A stretch of 64,000 bases of DNA from CAVSCR01 sp963726575 (GTDB lineage: Bacteria; Actinomycetota; Actinomycetes; JAHEKZ01): contig CAVSCR010000003.1 of the NCBI GenBank assembly GCA_963726575.1, positions 744,001-808,000 of the forward strand, in the 5' to 3' direction. This document shows, in pieces, positions 27,501 through 35,161 of the stretch. How positions within the stretch are numbered: the stretch's first letter is position 1; the number at the start of each line of letters is the position of its first letter. The position numbers were made by a program, and so were the translations under genes. The notes beneath the pieces were generated by a model, which worked only from the letters and a program-made list of their open reading frames with translations, was not told the origin of the DNA and ran no database searches.

Positions 27501-28490
27501 GAGTGGGTCGCCCAGTCACTCGCCCAGGCCCCAGATGACAGCCTCGCCAAGGCACGGGCGCTGGCGGCCAGTGCGATGTGGTTCGCGGAGGACCCCAGCA
27601 GGGCCGCCGACGATGCCTACGCCGCGGCCGCACAACTCGACGACGTCGAAGTGCTCGACCACGCCTACAACGCACAGGCGCTCGCTTCCTTCACAGATGG
27701 CCGCTATGCCGATGCGCAGAGCTGGGCGGCCAAGCGTCTGGGCCTGCTGGACTCGATCAGCGACCCCGACGTCGTCGTGGACATCTACAGCGCCATGATC
27801 CCCGGCCTTCTCGGGGCCGGAGACTTCACAGCCGCCTACGAGTACGCGGCACGACATGACGAGGCTGCAAGCCGACTGTCGGCGCACCACCGCGTCCACG
27901 CCGTGGCTATGCATCTGGAAGTGCACGAGCTGGTTGCAGCGTGGTCGAGCATGTGTGCTCTGGGTGATCGAACCCGCGCCGCCGTCGTCGCCAACGAGGC
28001 CACTCCGTGTGCACGCAATGCTCGTTCGCTCCTCGCAGTTGCGCTGGCGCAGGCCCTGTCCGACAACGAAGCTGCCGCGCGCGACTTCGAGGCGAGGGCG
28101 ACCGACGTCAGCATGGCCGGCTACGACGGGAGCGTCGCTGCACTGCGCATCATGCTGGCTCTTCACCGCGATCAGCTCGACGAGGTCGAACAGCTGCTCC
28201 CGGTCGCGGTTCCCCCACCACCGGCCAGAAACTGGTGGCGGCTGGTGACCTTGGCCACCCGCCTGGATGCGCTCGCCCAGCTCGGGTGGGCCGAGCAGGC
28301 AGTTGCTGAGGCGACGCAGCTCGCCCATCCCGGTACGTACCTGGCGCCATTCGCGACACGTTGCCTGGCGCTGGTCGACAAGGACACGACCCGGTTGGCA
28401 GAGTCCGCTGCGCAGTTCCGCACCCTGGGTCTGGATTGGCATGCCCAACAGACCGAACGCGCGGGCGCGACCGGACGACTCAGCTGGTAG
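24597..28490 (+). CDS. Large regulator: wHTH-BTAD, cyclase-like domain, AAA ATPase, TPR
   Basis: A 1297-residue cytosolic protein. Domains in order: OmpR-type winged helix (1-95, E-F-R-L-L-G-P-L-D-V), BTAD helical domain (about 98-245), a class III cyclase-like domain (about 268-420, E-R-K-V-V-T-V-L-Y-V-D) in which the second metal Asp and other catalytic residues are not evident, then an AAA ATPase with Walker A G-E-A-G-V-G-K-T-S near 483 and Walker B V-I-W-V-I-E-D-V-H near 595, and a long helical repeat C-terminus. Such proteins sense signals and activate neighbouring genes; the divergent haloperoxidase-like gene is the obvious candidate. ATG 24597 begins the conserved domain. Confidence 0.88.
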   Translation: MEFRLLGPLDVERGDRSLRLGARRERTVLALLSLQPNVAVAVDAIVDALWPTSPPASAVHAVHVAVSRLRQLLDDGAPRIQTRRPGYALRVEPGELDVETFERLVAAGEQRWRQGDAAGAARLLGEGLGLWRGAVLADLADEPFVVPVAARLAEARLAALELRIEADLALGRSGALIGELEDLCVAHPLRELLRGQLMRAMAGAGRQSDALRVYRDTRALLVEELGVEPSPALQAVHRQVLSGTLGPATPQPATVGLGGEVPLHDERKVVTVLYVDWRPDAALLADPERLRRSNREFAGLVSDGVARTGGTIEESIGTAVLASFGATVAVEDHAQRALRAALDVQRRALGWLTKDSWLRVGISSGEVVVGMDRAERRTVSGEAVIGAAQLEQAGEPGEIRVGERTWRLARDQFVFSDRLSAEPVGANEGSSSVRLLEAEMEPSDELLDRSHTFIGREEELRLMQSVYERTRETRRPHVLTIGGEAGVGKTSLVRQFVQQIDADAPAPTIRTGRCLAYGRGITYWPLAEILRAQLGLPLSADAATVLARLSGAEVLGLTLGLDVVPDLHPLAAQQRLHGAWVDLAEQMTADGSPVIWVIEDVHWAEPPLLDLLDQLVLDTRAGLLVICTGRPEVVSLRPGGVGGSRGSTLWLEPLNDEQAQRLALTLLGAQPPVDLLPMLRRAEGNPFFVEELLASLIDAGILVQDGGTWSLSGSLADAAVPDTVRGVLAARFDLMPADDRAGLQAAAVAGREFSVNAVSHMVQGVTPDYRRLAEREFLVRAPASKSPDERFMFKHALTREVVYNGLGREDRADLHGSFAEWLETRRNSEEFAPLLAHHYEQAVQPPELVDQEAARSAHNDRVRRKAVEWLKRAGEQAIGRHAIDEGLALLQRALELEPDPAEQSRLWHAIGRGHAVRYDGMACWRALERAVELTEDPAERADIYSELALQTVTRYAMLNPMPARELVDEWVAQSLAQAPDDSLAKARALAASAMWFAEDPSRAADDAYAAAAQLDDVEVLDHAYNAQALASFTDGRYADAQSWAAKRLGLLDSISDPDVVVDIYSAMIPGLLGAGDFTAAYEYAARHDEAASRLSAHHRVHAVAMHLEVHELVAAWSSMCALGDRTRAAVVANEATPCARNARSLLAVALAQALSDNEAAARDFEARATDVSMAGYDGSVAALRIMLALHRDQLDEVEQLLPVAVPPPPARNWWRLVTLATRLDALAQLGWAEQAVAEATQLAHPGTYLAPFATRCLALVDKDTTRLAESAAQFRTLGLDWHAQQTERAGATGRLSW

Positions 28491-28545
28491 CCGAGCGTCC
28501 GGGCATTCGTCGAGCCCGTCGGTGACGGCTGGCTAAGGTCGCTGC

Positions 28546-29058
28546 GTGCAGATCCGAGCAGCACAGGATGCGGACTGGCAGCAGATCTGGGCCATCTTCA
28601 GCGAGGTCGTCGAGGCCGGGGAGACCTACGCGTATCCCTGGCCCATCGCGTCAGAGCAGGCGCGGCAACTATGGCTGGAGCAACGACCCGGACTGACCGT
28701 GGTGGCGGTGGACGCCGAGGACGTTCTCGGCACCGCGAAGATGGGACCCAACCGACCTGGACGAGGGGCCCACGTCGCCACGGCCAGCTTCATGGTTGCG
28801 GCAACGGCCCGCGGGCGCGGCGTCGGGCGCGCCCTCGCGGAGTACTTCATCGACTGGGCCGACAGCGCGGGCTACCGCGGACTGCAGTTCAACGCCGTCG
28901 TCGAGACAAATGCAGCCGCGGTGACGCTGTGGCAACTACTCGGCTTCGACATCGTCGGCACCGTGCCCGACGCGTTCGACCATCGCGTCCATGGTCTGGT
29001 CGGACTGCACGTGATGTACCGCGCGATGCCGCAGGATGCATCCAACGCGCGGCGATAG
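28546..29058 (+). CDS. GNAT family N-acetyltransferase
   Basis: A 170-residue acetyltransferase beginning I-R-A-A-Q-D-A-D-W-Q-Q-I. The acetyl-CoA site is V-A-A-T-A-R-G-R-G-V-G-R-A-L-A near residues 85-99, and E-T-N-A-A-A-V-T-L-W-Q-L-L-G-F near 122-136 completes the GNAT core. G-E-T-Y-A-Y-P near residue 25 matches the phosphinothricin/amino-acid acetyltransferase-like branch. The substrate is unknown. GTG 28546 is used; it starts 55 nt after the large regulator and precedes another GNAT gene. Confidence 0.87.
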   Translation: MQIRAAQDADWQQIWAIFSEVVEAGETYAYPWPIASEQARQLWLEQRPGLTVVAVDAEDVLGTAKMGPNRPGRGAHVATASFMVAATARGRGVGRALAEYFIDWADSAGYRGLQFNAVVETNAAAVTLWQLLGFDIVGTVPDAFDHRVHGLVGLHVMYRAMPQDASNARR

Positions 29059-29105
29059 CCGAGGTTGTTGCGCAGCCGACGGCGGCCGTTGGCTACGGTC
29101 CTCAG

Positions 29106-29891
29106 GTGAACACCCTCCCGCCAGGATGGACGACCGACCTGGCTGTCCTGGAGCTCAGCGGATCGACGATCGAGGACCGGAGCGACCATCTGGTGGTCCG
29201 GACCCCGTCCAACCCCTTGTTCCACTGGGGGAACTGTCTGTTCGTGACTGCGGTAGACGAGGTCGACGACGCGACTCGCTGGATCCGCACGTTCCACGAG
29301 GAGTTCCCGGAGGCCACCTGGGTGGCCATCGGGCTCATCGGCCCGCCCGACCGCATCGACCCCTGGACCGACGCCGGACTGGCGATCGAGATCGACGACG
29401 TGCTCACAACGCGGACGGTGCCGCGACAGACTGCTGCCCCGGCGGGCTACACCTTCCGCCAACTCGCAGGCGGGGACTGGGATCAACTGATCGACAGCGG
29501 GATCCGCGAGAACGAACGCACTGGTGAGTACGAGCGCGCTGGTCACGAGCGCTTCATGAGAGCTCGAGTGGCTGCCCAGAAGGGGTTGAATGACCGCGGG
29601 GTCGCCGCCTTCTTCGGAGCCTTTGACGGCGACACCCTCGTCGCCGACCTGGGCATTGTCAGGTGCGGAACGACGGCGCGCTACCAGGCCGTCCAGACCG
29701 ACGAGCAGCATCGACGCCGCGGGCTCGCGTCGCACCTGCTCGGCGTCGCCGCACGTTGGTCGGTCGAGCGAGGCTGTGACCGATGGGTGATCATCACCGA
29801 GGCGTCGAACGCGGCCGGGCGAGTTTACCGCTCCGTCGGCTTCGAGTCTGATGCTTCGAACGCGCAGGCCTACCGGCCGCCGCCTCGCTGA
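29106..29891 (+). CDS. GNAT family N-acetyltransferase, two-domain type
   Basis: A 261-residue protein whose C-terminal half is a GNAT domain: V-Q-T-D-E-Q-H-R-R-R-G-L-A-S-H-L-L near residues 199-215 is the acetyl-CoA loop and A-S-N-A-A-G-R-V-Y-R-S-V-G-F near 238-251 the last motif. The N-terminal half (about 1-110) has a weaker, GNAT-like pattern, with L-F-H-W-G-N near 39. GTG 29106 starts the frame after the preceding GNAT gene (47-nt gap). It ends 2 nt from the convergent secreted-protein gene. Substrate is unknown. Confidence 0.83.
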   Translation: MNTLPPGWTTDLAVLELSGSTIEDRSDHLVVRTPSNPLFHWGNCLFVTAVDEVDDATRWIRTFHEEFPEATWVAIGLIGPPDRIDPWTDAGLAIEIDDVLTTRTVPRQTAAPAGYTFRQLAGGDWDQLIDSGIRENERTGEYERAGHERFMRARVAAQKGLNDRGVAAFFGAFDGDTLVADLGIVRCGTTARYQAVQTDEQHRRRGLASHLLGVAARWSVERGCDRWVIITEASNAAGRVYRSVGFESDASNAQAYRPPPR

Positions 29892-29893
29892 CG

Positions 29894-30775
29894 CTACGGG
29901 ATCCGAACCTGCCAGACCTGGGAGTCCCGACCTTCTTGTCCGATGAGGACTGTGCCAGGCCACCAGCCGCGCGCGATCGATTCCCCCTTGATCGGCAAGG
30001 GAAACCGTACTGGCGTTGCGCCGATCCGTCGGTACAACCACCCGGACTCGTAGCCACGCAAGATGAAGCGGCTGTGGTCGAGGAATACTCCGTCAGACAT
30101 TCCCACGGGTGCCGGCCCGAGCTTGTGCAGCACGTTGATGTGATTCCTGGACGGGCGCCGGGGAGCTTCGTAGATGGCCCCGTGCGACCCCTTGCCCTTG
30201 GTGACGACGTACATGCGCAAGCTCCCCGGCCGAACCAACAACGTCTCGGCATTGTGCGGGCCGTCGGGGTACTTGAACTGCCAGGTGGTCGGATGGAGCC
30301 GGTGGTTGCGTTGCCTGAGCCGCGGCTCGCGCACCCGGTGCACGAAGATGCTGCTCCGCTTGGAGGCGTTGTCCCCGATGTCTCCCAGGTACAGGTAGTT
30401 CACGCCGTGCTTGTGGACGTTGGACATGGCCTCCCAGTCCAAGTGCGACGCCCCAACGAGGGCGAAGCGGCCCACGGTTCGGCCACGAGCCCCGACCGCA
30501 TAGATGTAGTCGCCCCCGCCGCTGTCGTTGTGGGTCCACAGTCGCGTCCGGCTGTAGGCACTGCGGGCCAGACCGCTCGACTCGGTGATCCCCGGATCCT
30601 TCAGCGTCCGGACCATCAGCGTGCCCTTGGCGCCCGAGGCGGCGGACACAGGCAGTGACGCGGCCACCAGGAGTCCAGCGCCGAGGGCCAGCGTGACTGC
30701 CGCCAGGAGAGCCGAGCGGGGCGACCACCTCGACCGGCGACGACGCGGAGCGACGGCGGAGCTTCGGGAAGGCAC
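29894..30775 (-). CDS. Secreted protein of unknown function (beta-propeller-like)
   Basis: A 293-residue protein. After a basic start (R-R-R-R-S-R-W) a hydrophobic segment (about 20-44) ending P-V-S-A-A-S is a signal peptide. The mature part has T-E-S-S-G-L-A-R-S and L-W-T-H-N-D-S-G-G near 60-80, then Y-L-G-D-I-G-D-N near 128, a pattern known from secreted repeat proteins resembling six-bladed beta-propellers. I know no defined enzymatic role. GTG 30775 was chosen because GGGAGA is 8 nt upstream and the signal peptide starts there; longer frames upstream are unlikely. It ends 2 nt from the GNAT gene. Confidence 0.75.
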   Translation of the reverse strand: MPSRSSAVAPRRRRSRWSPRSALLAAVTLALGAGLLVAASLPVSAASGAKGTLMVRTLKDPGITESSGLARSAYSRTRLWTHNDSGGGDYIYAVGARGRTVGRFALVGASHLDWEAMSNVHKHGVNYLYLGDIGDNASKRSSIFVHRVREPRLRQRNHRLHPTTWQFKYPDGPHNAETLLVRPGSLRMYVVTKGKGSHGAIYEAPRRPSRNHINVLHKLGPAPVGMSDGVFLDHSRFILRGYESGWLYRRIGATPVRFPLPIKGESIARGWWPGTVLIGQEGRDSQVWQVRIP

Positions 30776-30929
30776 GGCCCAAGTCTCCCAGAGGCTCAAC
30801 CGGCACAGAAACCAAGCGCGCCGCGGATCGATGGGGCGGCGCTGGCCACGACTCCAGGTGCGCGCCGCTCGTCCATTGCCCGCCGACAAGGGACTGTTCG
30901 CCTGCGATGATGGGCGTCCCGCTGTCGCG

Positions 30930-31002
30930 GCCCTCGTAGCTCAGGGGATAGAGCAACGGTTTCCTAAACCGTGTGTCGCGTGTTCGAATCACGCCGAGGG
31001 CG
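30930..31002 (+). tRNA. tRNA-Arg (anticodon CCT)
   Basis: A complete 73-nt tRNA. Acceptor arms GCCCTCG/CGAGGGC, discriminator G, D-stem GCTC/GAGC, anticodon stem ACGGT/ACCGT with loop TTCCTAA (anticodon CCT, codon AGG), T-arm GCGTG/CACGC with TTCGAAT. CCA is not encoded. A truncated copy of its first 34 nt lies at 36049-36082 in the same orientation. Confidence 0.96.
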
Positions 31003-31055
31003 CACCCACCGCATCGCCGCACGTCAAGGACGTGAGAACCCCTCGGCGATGGCCG

Positions 31056-33764
31056 TCACCGGCCGTTGCGGTTGTCGTTGATGATCGCCTGGCGTAGGGC
31101 GGCGTCGAGGGTGGGCTTGAACGAAGGCTCGCCGTTGCCGTAGACAGCGATCACGTGCCGCAGGATCGGGAACGAGCTGCCGCCCTGGGCCTGCGTGAAG
31201 ACCGGCTCGACGTAGAGGACCTTGCCGTTGACCGGGATCGACAGCAGGTTGCCGAGCACGACCTTGGAGTTGCCGCCTCGTTGGAGGGTGAGCGCACTGG
31301 CGATCCGGTTGTCGGACTCGATGTCGTTCTGGATCTGCGCGGGGGACTCGAAGTCACTGGCTGCCGGGAACTGCAGGAGCGTGAACTTGCCGTAGTCCGG
31401 CCCCGGACTCGCGTCGACGCTGAGGAACGCCGCCAGGTTGCGGCCGTTGAGTGTGACCATCGGCGTCGACAGGGCGTATTGGGCGTCGGTGTCACCCGTG
31501 GGGGACAGCGACATGTACACGGATGCCATGGTCGGCGAGGACACACTGTTACCGGACAGGGCGGCGTTCAGGTTCTTCGCGGCCGCGACAGTGGGGTCGA
31601 TCGGGATCTTCCAGTAGTCGGCGCCGCTGTAGAAGTCGCCCGGATCGGTCACGTGGTACTTCGTCAGCAGGGTCCGCTGCACGTCGAACAGGTTCTGCGG
31701 GTAGCGCAGGTGCGGCAGGAGGTCGCTCGGGATGGCGGACTGCGGCTGGACCAGACCCGGAAACGCGCTCTCCCACGACATCAGCAGCGGGTCGGGGTGG
31801 TTGGCCTGGTCCCACTCGTACAGCGAGACCTGCCCGGTGTAGGCATCGACGACGGCCTTCACCGAGTTGTGCAGGTAATTCACCTGGATGTTCGGCTGCT
31901 GCACGTTGGAGCCCGATGTGGTCAGCGAGCTCGACGTCGCCTGCCTGAGGTTGGTCAGCTGTGAGTTCGGGTACTTGGCCGTCGAGGTGTAGCCGTCAAC
32001 CACCCATTCGACCTTGCCACCGACGATCGCGGGGTAGACGTCACCGTCGAGCGTGAGCCAAGGGGCGACCGAGGCGACGCGCGCCCGCGGGTCGCGAACG
32101 GTCAGCAGCTGCGAGCCGCTGTTGAGGCCGGCGGAGAAGAAGATGTTGGGGTCGCGCAGCTGGATCGCGTAGAGCAGCCGGGTGAGTCGCGAGCCGATCG
32201 GGATGCCGCCCCCGCCGTCGTACGTCGTAGTGGCGGCGCGCTGACCGCCGCCCGGGTTGGGGTGGTCGAACTCGACGTTCTTCGAGCTTCCCGCGGGCTC
32301 TCCGACGATGGAGTAGTTCGGGGAGTTCTGTCCGAAGTAGATGCGCGGCTGGGAGACCGGGATCTCGTTCTGCGGTGGCAGGCCCCCGTTGATGAAGTTC
32401 GGTGTGCCGAACTTGGCGTCGACCTGGTTGGTCGGCGCCGCGACCACGCCGTAACCATGGGTGTAGACGAGGTGCCGATTGCCCCATGAAGGGCGCGCGA
32501 TGCCCTGGATGTTGAGCTCGCGGGCGGCGATCGCGAGATCCTGGTTACCGGTACCCAGCGGGTAGTTTCCGATGTCGAGCGTCGACTTGAACATGTAGTA
32601 GGACTGGTACGCCTGCTTCACGTTGAAGGTCGGGGACACGACGTTCGGGTCGAGCAGCCGCACCTGTGCCGTGCGCTGGATCGAGGCCGGGGTTGTGCCC
32701 GTGGTCGAGCTCTCGCCGTACTCCTGTGTGGTGATTCCGCTGTCGAGGCCAAACGCCGAGAGCGTGGCGGCCTGGTTGTTCTCGATCTCGGTCCGGTCGA
32801 GACTCGCGGCGCTGGGCACCTCCCGGAAGCGGTACACCAGCCCGGGCCAGGCCACGCCGAAGACGAGTGAAGCGGCCACGGCGGCGGTGACGCCGAGTAC
32901 GAGGTAGCGCAGGCGCTTGAGCCAGATGTTGGCCAGCACCAGCGCCCCTGCCAGCAGGCACACCACCGCGACGATGGTGCGACCGGGCAGGGTGGCGTGG
33001 ACGTCGGTGTAGCCCATGCCGGTGACCAGCCCACGGGGGGACGTCGTCAGGGCGTAGCGGCTGAGCCAAAACCCCGCAGCCTTGACCAGCAGCCACAGCC
33101 CGACCAGCAGTGACAGCTGGGACTTGAACGCAGGCGTCAGCTTGCGGCCGCGTCCGCGGATCTGGGTCGCGCCGTAGAGGTAGGAGGCGATCAGCGAGAC
33201 CACGAGGCAGCTGACCAGGATCGAGCTCAGGAGGTTCACGACGAGCTGGTGGAACGGCAGCACCGCGACGTAGTAGGAGATGTCGCGGTGGAAGTACGGG
33301 TCCACCTGGCCCCACGGCTGAGCGTGGCGCCAGAGCATGAACGTCTGCCACTGGGACGCCGCACGGCTTCCGAGCTGGATGCCGAGGAAACCCGCGACGA
33401 CGAGGACGATCCAGAGCCGCAGCCGTCGCTCGATGCGCAGGTAGCGCCAGCGCAACTCCTGGTGCCTTTGATCGGGCCGAAACGGTGGGCGGTGCTGGAT
33501 CAGCCACACCAGCGAGCCGGCGGTGGCCAGCGTCATCAGCCCGCCGAAGACCACGAAGAGCAGGATCTCGGTGCCGAGGATCTTGCTGTAGACGTCGCTG
33601 GCCTGGACCGAGCGGAACCACAGGATGCTGGTACGGATGTTGACCAGGGCGAGGAGCGCCCAACACAGGGCGACGACGACGATGGCCACCATCACCAAGC
33701 GGAGGACGATTCGCTTCGTCCACGACGCGACCCCAAGCAGCGTGTCGGGGGAAGCCGGTGGCAC
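31056..33764 (-). CDS. UPF0182 family membrane protein
   Basis: A 902-residue protein of the UPF0182 family, common in Actinomycetota. It has seven hydrophobic helices within the first 310 residues (for example V-M-V-A-I-V-V-V-A-L-C-W at about 25-50), then a very large extracytoplasmic domain with F-R-E-V-P-S-A-A-S-L-D-R-T-E-I-E-N-N near 317 and W-E-S-A-F-P-G-L near 665. Members are usually somewhat longer; here the usual acidic or Pro-rich C-terminal tail is absent and the protein ends N-D-N-R-N-G-R. Its role is not established. GTG 33764 is the start. It is read toward tRNA-Arg. Confidence 0.92.
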   Translation of the reverse strand: MPPASPDTLLGVASWTKRIVLRLVMVAIVVVALCWALLALVNIRTSILWFRSVQASDVYSKILGTEILLFVVFGGLMTLATAGSLVWLIQHRPPFRPDQRHQELRWRYLRIERRLRLWIVLVVAGFLGIQLGSRAASQWQTFMLWRHAQPWGQVDPYFHRDISYYVAVLPFHQLVVNLLSSILVSCLVVSLIASYLYGATQIRGRGRKLTPAFKSQLSLLVGLWLLVKAAGFWLSRYALTTSPRGLVTGMGYTDVHATLPGRTIVAVVCLLAGALVLANIWLKRLRYLVLGVTAAVAASLVFGVAWPGLVYRFREVPSAASLDRTEIENNQAATLSAFGLDSGITTQEYGESSTTGTTPASIQRTAQVRLLDPNVVSPTFNVKQAYQSYYMFKSTLDIGNYPLGTGNQDLAIAARELNIQGIARPSWGNRHLVYTHGYGVVAAPTNQVDAKFGTPNFINGGLPPQNEIPVSQPRIYFGQNSPNYSIVGEPAGSSKNVEFDHPNPGGGQRAATTTYDGGGGIPIGSRLTRLLYAIQLRDPNIFFSAGLNSGSQLLTVRDPRARVASVAPWLTLDGDVYPAIVGGKVEWVVDGYTSTAKYPNSQLTNLRQATSSSLTTSGSNVQQPNIQVNYLHNSVKAVVDAYTGQVSLYEWDQANHPDPLLMSWESAFPGLVQPQSAIPSDLLPHLRYPQNLFDVQRTLLTKYHVTDPGDFYSGADYWKIPIDPTVAAAKNLNAALSGNSVSSPTMASVYMSLSPTGDTDAQYALSTPMVTLNGRNLAAFLSVDASPGPDYGKFTLLQFPAASDFESPAQIQNDIESDNRIASALTLQRGGNSKVVLGNLLSIPVNGKVLYVEPVFTQAQGGSSFPILRHVIAVYGNGEPSFKPTLDAALRQAIINDNRNGR

Positions 33765-34095
33765 GGGCGGAACCCTACCAACGGCGTGGTCATTACCTCG
33801 CTTCCGGCGGAGGCCTCCGACGCGGCGGTGTGTCCGGTCTCACACGCCGCTCGCTATCTCGTCCCCACCCGATAGCGGCGCATCGGGCTAGTGGCGCGAC
33901 CATCGCGACGGGAAGGCCGCCACGACCAGACCGATCGGGAGCCCGAAGGCCACGAGCGTCTCCAGGTACAGGACCGTGGAGTCCAACCCCTTGAGACGAC
34001 GTCGGTATCGTCACAACATCCTGCCGGGGAAACGTCCACTTCGGACCGCGGAGTGGGACCTTGACCGGTCCGAACCGCGGTGTCATGTTGCTGGG
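33765..34095. other. 331-nt gap without a clear full-length gene
   Basis: Between the divergent UPF0182 and ABC-transporter units. It holds a possible 32-codon frame on the minus strand (33888-33986) and, on the plus strand, TTGACC (34059-34064) followed 17 nt later by CATGTT (34082-34087), a possible promoter for the small frame and ABC genes. Nothing else recognisable was seen. Confidence 0.5.
33888..33986 (-). CDS. Possible 32-aa single-span membrane peptide
   Basis: The frame starts at TTG 33986 and encodes D-S-T-V-L-Y-L-E-T-L-V-A-F-G-L-P-I-G-L, then V-V-A-A-F and a basic end, W-S-R-H. The hydrophobic run fits one membrane helix with a positively charged C-terminus. There is no ATG or GTG alternative before an upstream stop, and the AAGGGG next to TTG is too close for a normal ribosome-binding site, so this is tentative. 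Confidence 0.3.
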   Translation of the reverse strand: MDSTVLYLETLVAFGLPIGLVVAAFPSRWSRH

Positions 34096-34251
34096 ATGAT
34101 CAGCATCTTCGAGGCGGCGGGCGAAGACGTCGGTCTGCGGCGCCTGGCGGCTGAGTGGGAGACCTTCGCGCAGGCGTACCGCGACGCAGAGCCCGCCTTG
34201 ACCGACCCGCAGGCCCGGACCACGAGTTGGAGCAGCCATGGCGACCGCTGA
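34096..34251 (+). CDS. Small hypothetical protein before the ABC pair (51 aa)
   Basis: A 51-residue frame starting at ATG 34096 (M-I-S-I-F-E-A-A-G-E-D-V-G-L-R-R-L) that is charged and helical in character, rich in Ala and Glu. Its end overlaps the ABC permease start by 14 nt, so translation of the two could be coupled. TTGACC/CATGTT boxes lie just upstream. I recognise no family; it might be the remnant of a longer gene lost upstream. It could also be noncoding leader sequence. Confidence 0.4.
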   Translation: MISIFEAAGEDVGLRRLAAEWETFAQAYRDAEPALTDPQARTTSWSSHGDR

Positions 34252-35161
34252 GGTGGCAACCCCGACCTTCCCGGCGTGGCGTCAACCGTGGCAGACCGGC
34301 GGGTTGGGCGCGATCGTGCGCGAGCCGCGCTTGCTGCTGATCTTCACGCGGGCCGAGATGCGAAACCGCTACCAGGGAACCCTGCTGGGCAACGCGTGGG
34401 ACTACGTGCGCCCGCTCACGATGTTCTTCGTGTACTACGTCGTGATCGGCGTCCTGCTCGGCGTCACCAAGTCGGTGCCGAACTTCGGGATCTACATCTT
34501 CTCGGGCGTCGTGGTGGTACAGGTCTTCGCCTCGGCGGTACAAGGCGGAACGAAGTCGTTGTCCCGCAACGCCGGGTTGATTCGACGCGTCAACGTTCCG
34601 CGGCAGGTGATTCCGCTCGCGTCAGTGCTGGCTGCGTTCCTGCGTTCGCGTCCGTCCGTGATCATCCTCGTGGTGGCTGCCGTTATCGCGGGGTGGCACC
34701 CCAATCACCTTTCCGCGCTGCCGTACCTGATCGGTGGGCTCACCATGCTCGCCCTGTTCGTGAGCGGCGTCACGATGATCACCAGCGTGGTGAACATGTA
34801 CGTGCGCGACACCCAGTACGCGATCGAGAGCATGATCCTGCTCGTCAGGTGGGCCAGCCCGGTGGTCTACCCCTGGTCACTGGTTCCCCAGCGGTTCGGG
34901 CTGCACAGCCTCATCACCACGATCTACTTCTCCAACCCGGTCACGGTTGCCCTGTCCGCCGTGCGTACGGCGGTGTGGGAACCCACGGTCAGCCAGTCGC
35001 AGTGGCACGCGCTGCAGACCAGTGCCTCCGGGGCGGGTCGAATGCCGGTGATCCCCCTGTTGCCCTTGATCCTTTCGGTGATGATCACGCTGGCCACCTT
35101 CGGTTCGGGGTTGTGGATGATCCACCGCACCGAACATCGAGTGGCTTCGAGGGTGTCGTGA
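34238..35161 (+). CDS. ABC-2 type permease (Wzm-like polysaccharide exporter)
   Basis: A 307-residue integral membrane protein with six helices, of the ABC-2 permease family used to export polysaccharides and teichoic acids. R-A-E-M-R-N-R-Y-Q-G-T-L-L-G near residues 39-52 is the usual cytoplasmic contact motif before the first helix; V-S-G-V-T-M-I-T-S-V-V-N-M-Y-V-R-D near 180 and P-V-V-Y-P near 208 are also typical. No glycosyltransferase genes are next to it, which is unusual for this family. The ATPase gene starts within a 4-nt overlap (GTGA). Confidence 0.87.
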   Translation: MATAEVATPTFPAWRQPWQTGGLGAIVREPRLLLIFTRAEMRNRYQGTLLGNAWDYVRPLTMFFVYYVVIGVLLGVTKSVPNFGIYIFSGVVVVQVFASAVQGGTKSLSRNAGLIRRVNVPRQVIPLASVLAAFLRSRPSVIILVVAAVIAGWHPNHLSALPYLIGGLTMLALFVSGVTMITSVVNMYVRDTQYAIESMILLVRWASPVVYPWSLVPQRFGLHSLITTIYFSNPVTVALSAVRTAVWEPTVSQSQWHALQTSASGAGRMPVIPLLPLILSVMITLATFGSGLWMIHRTEHRVASRVS

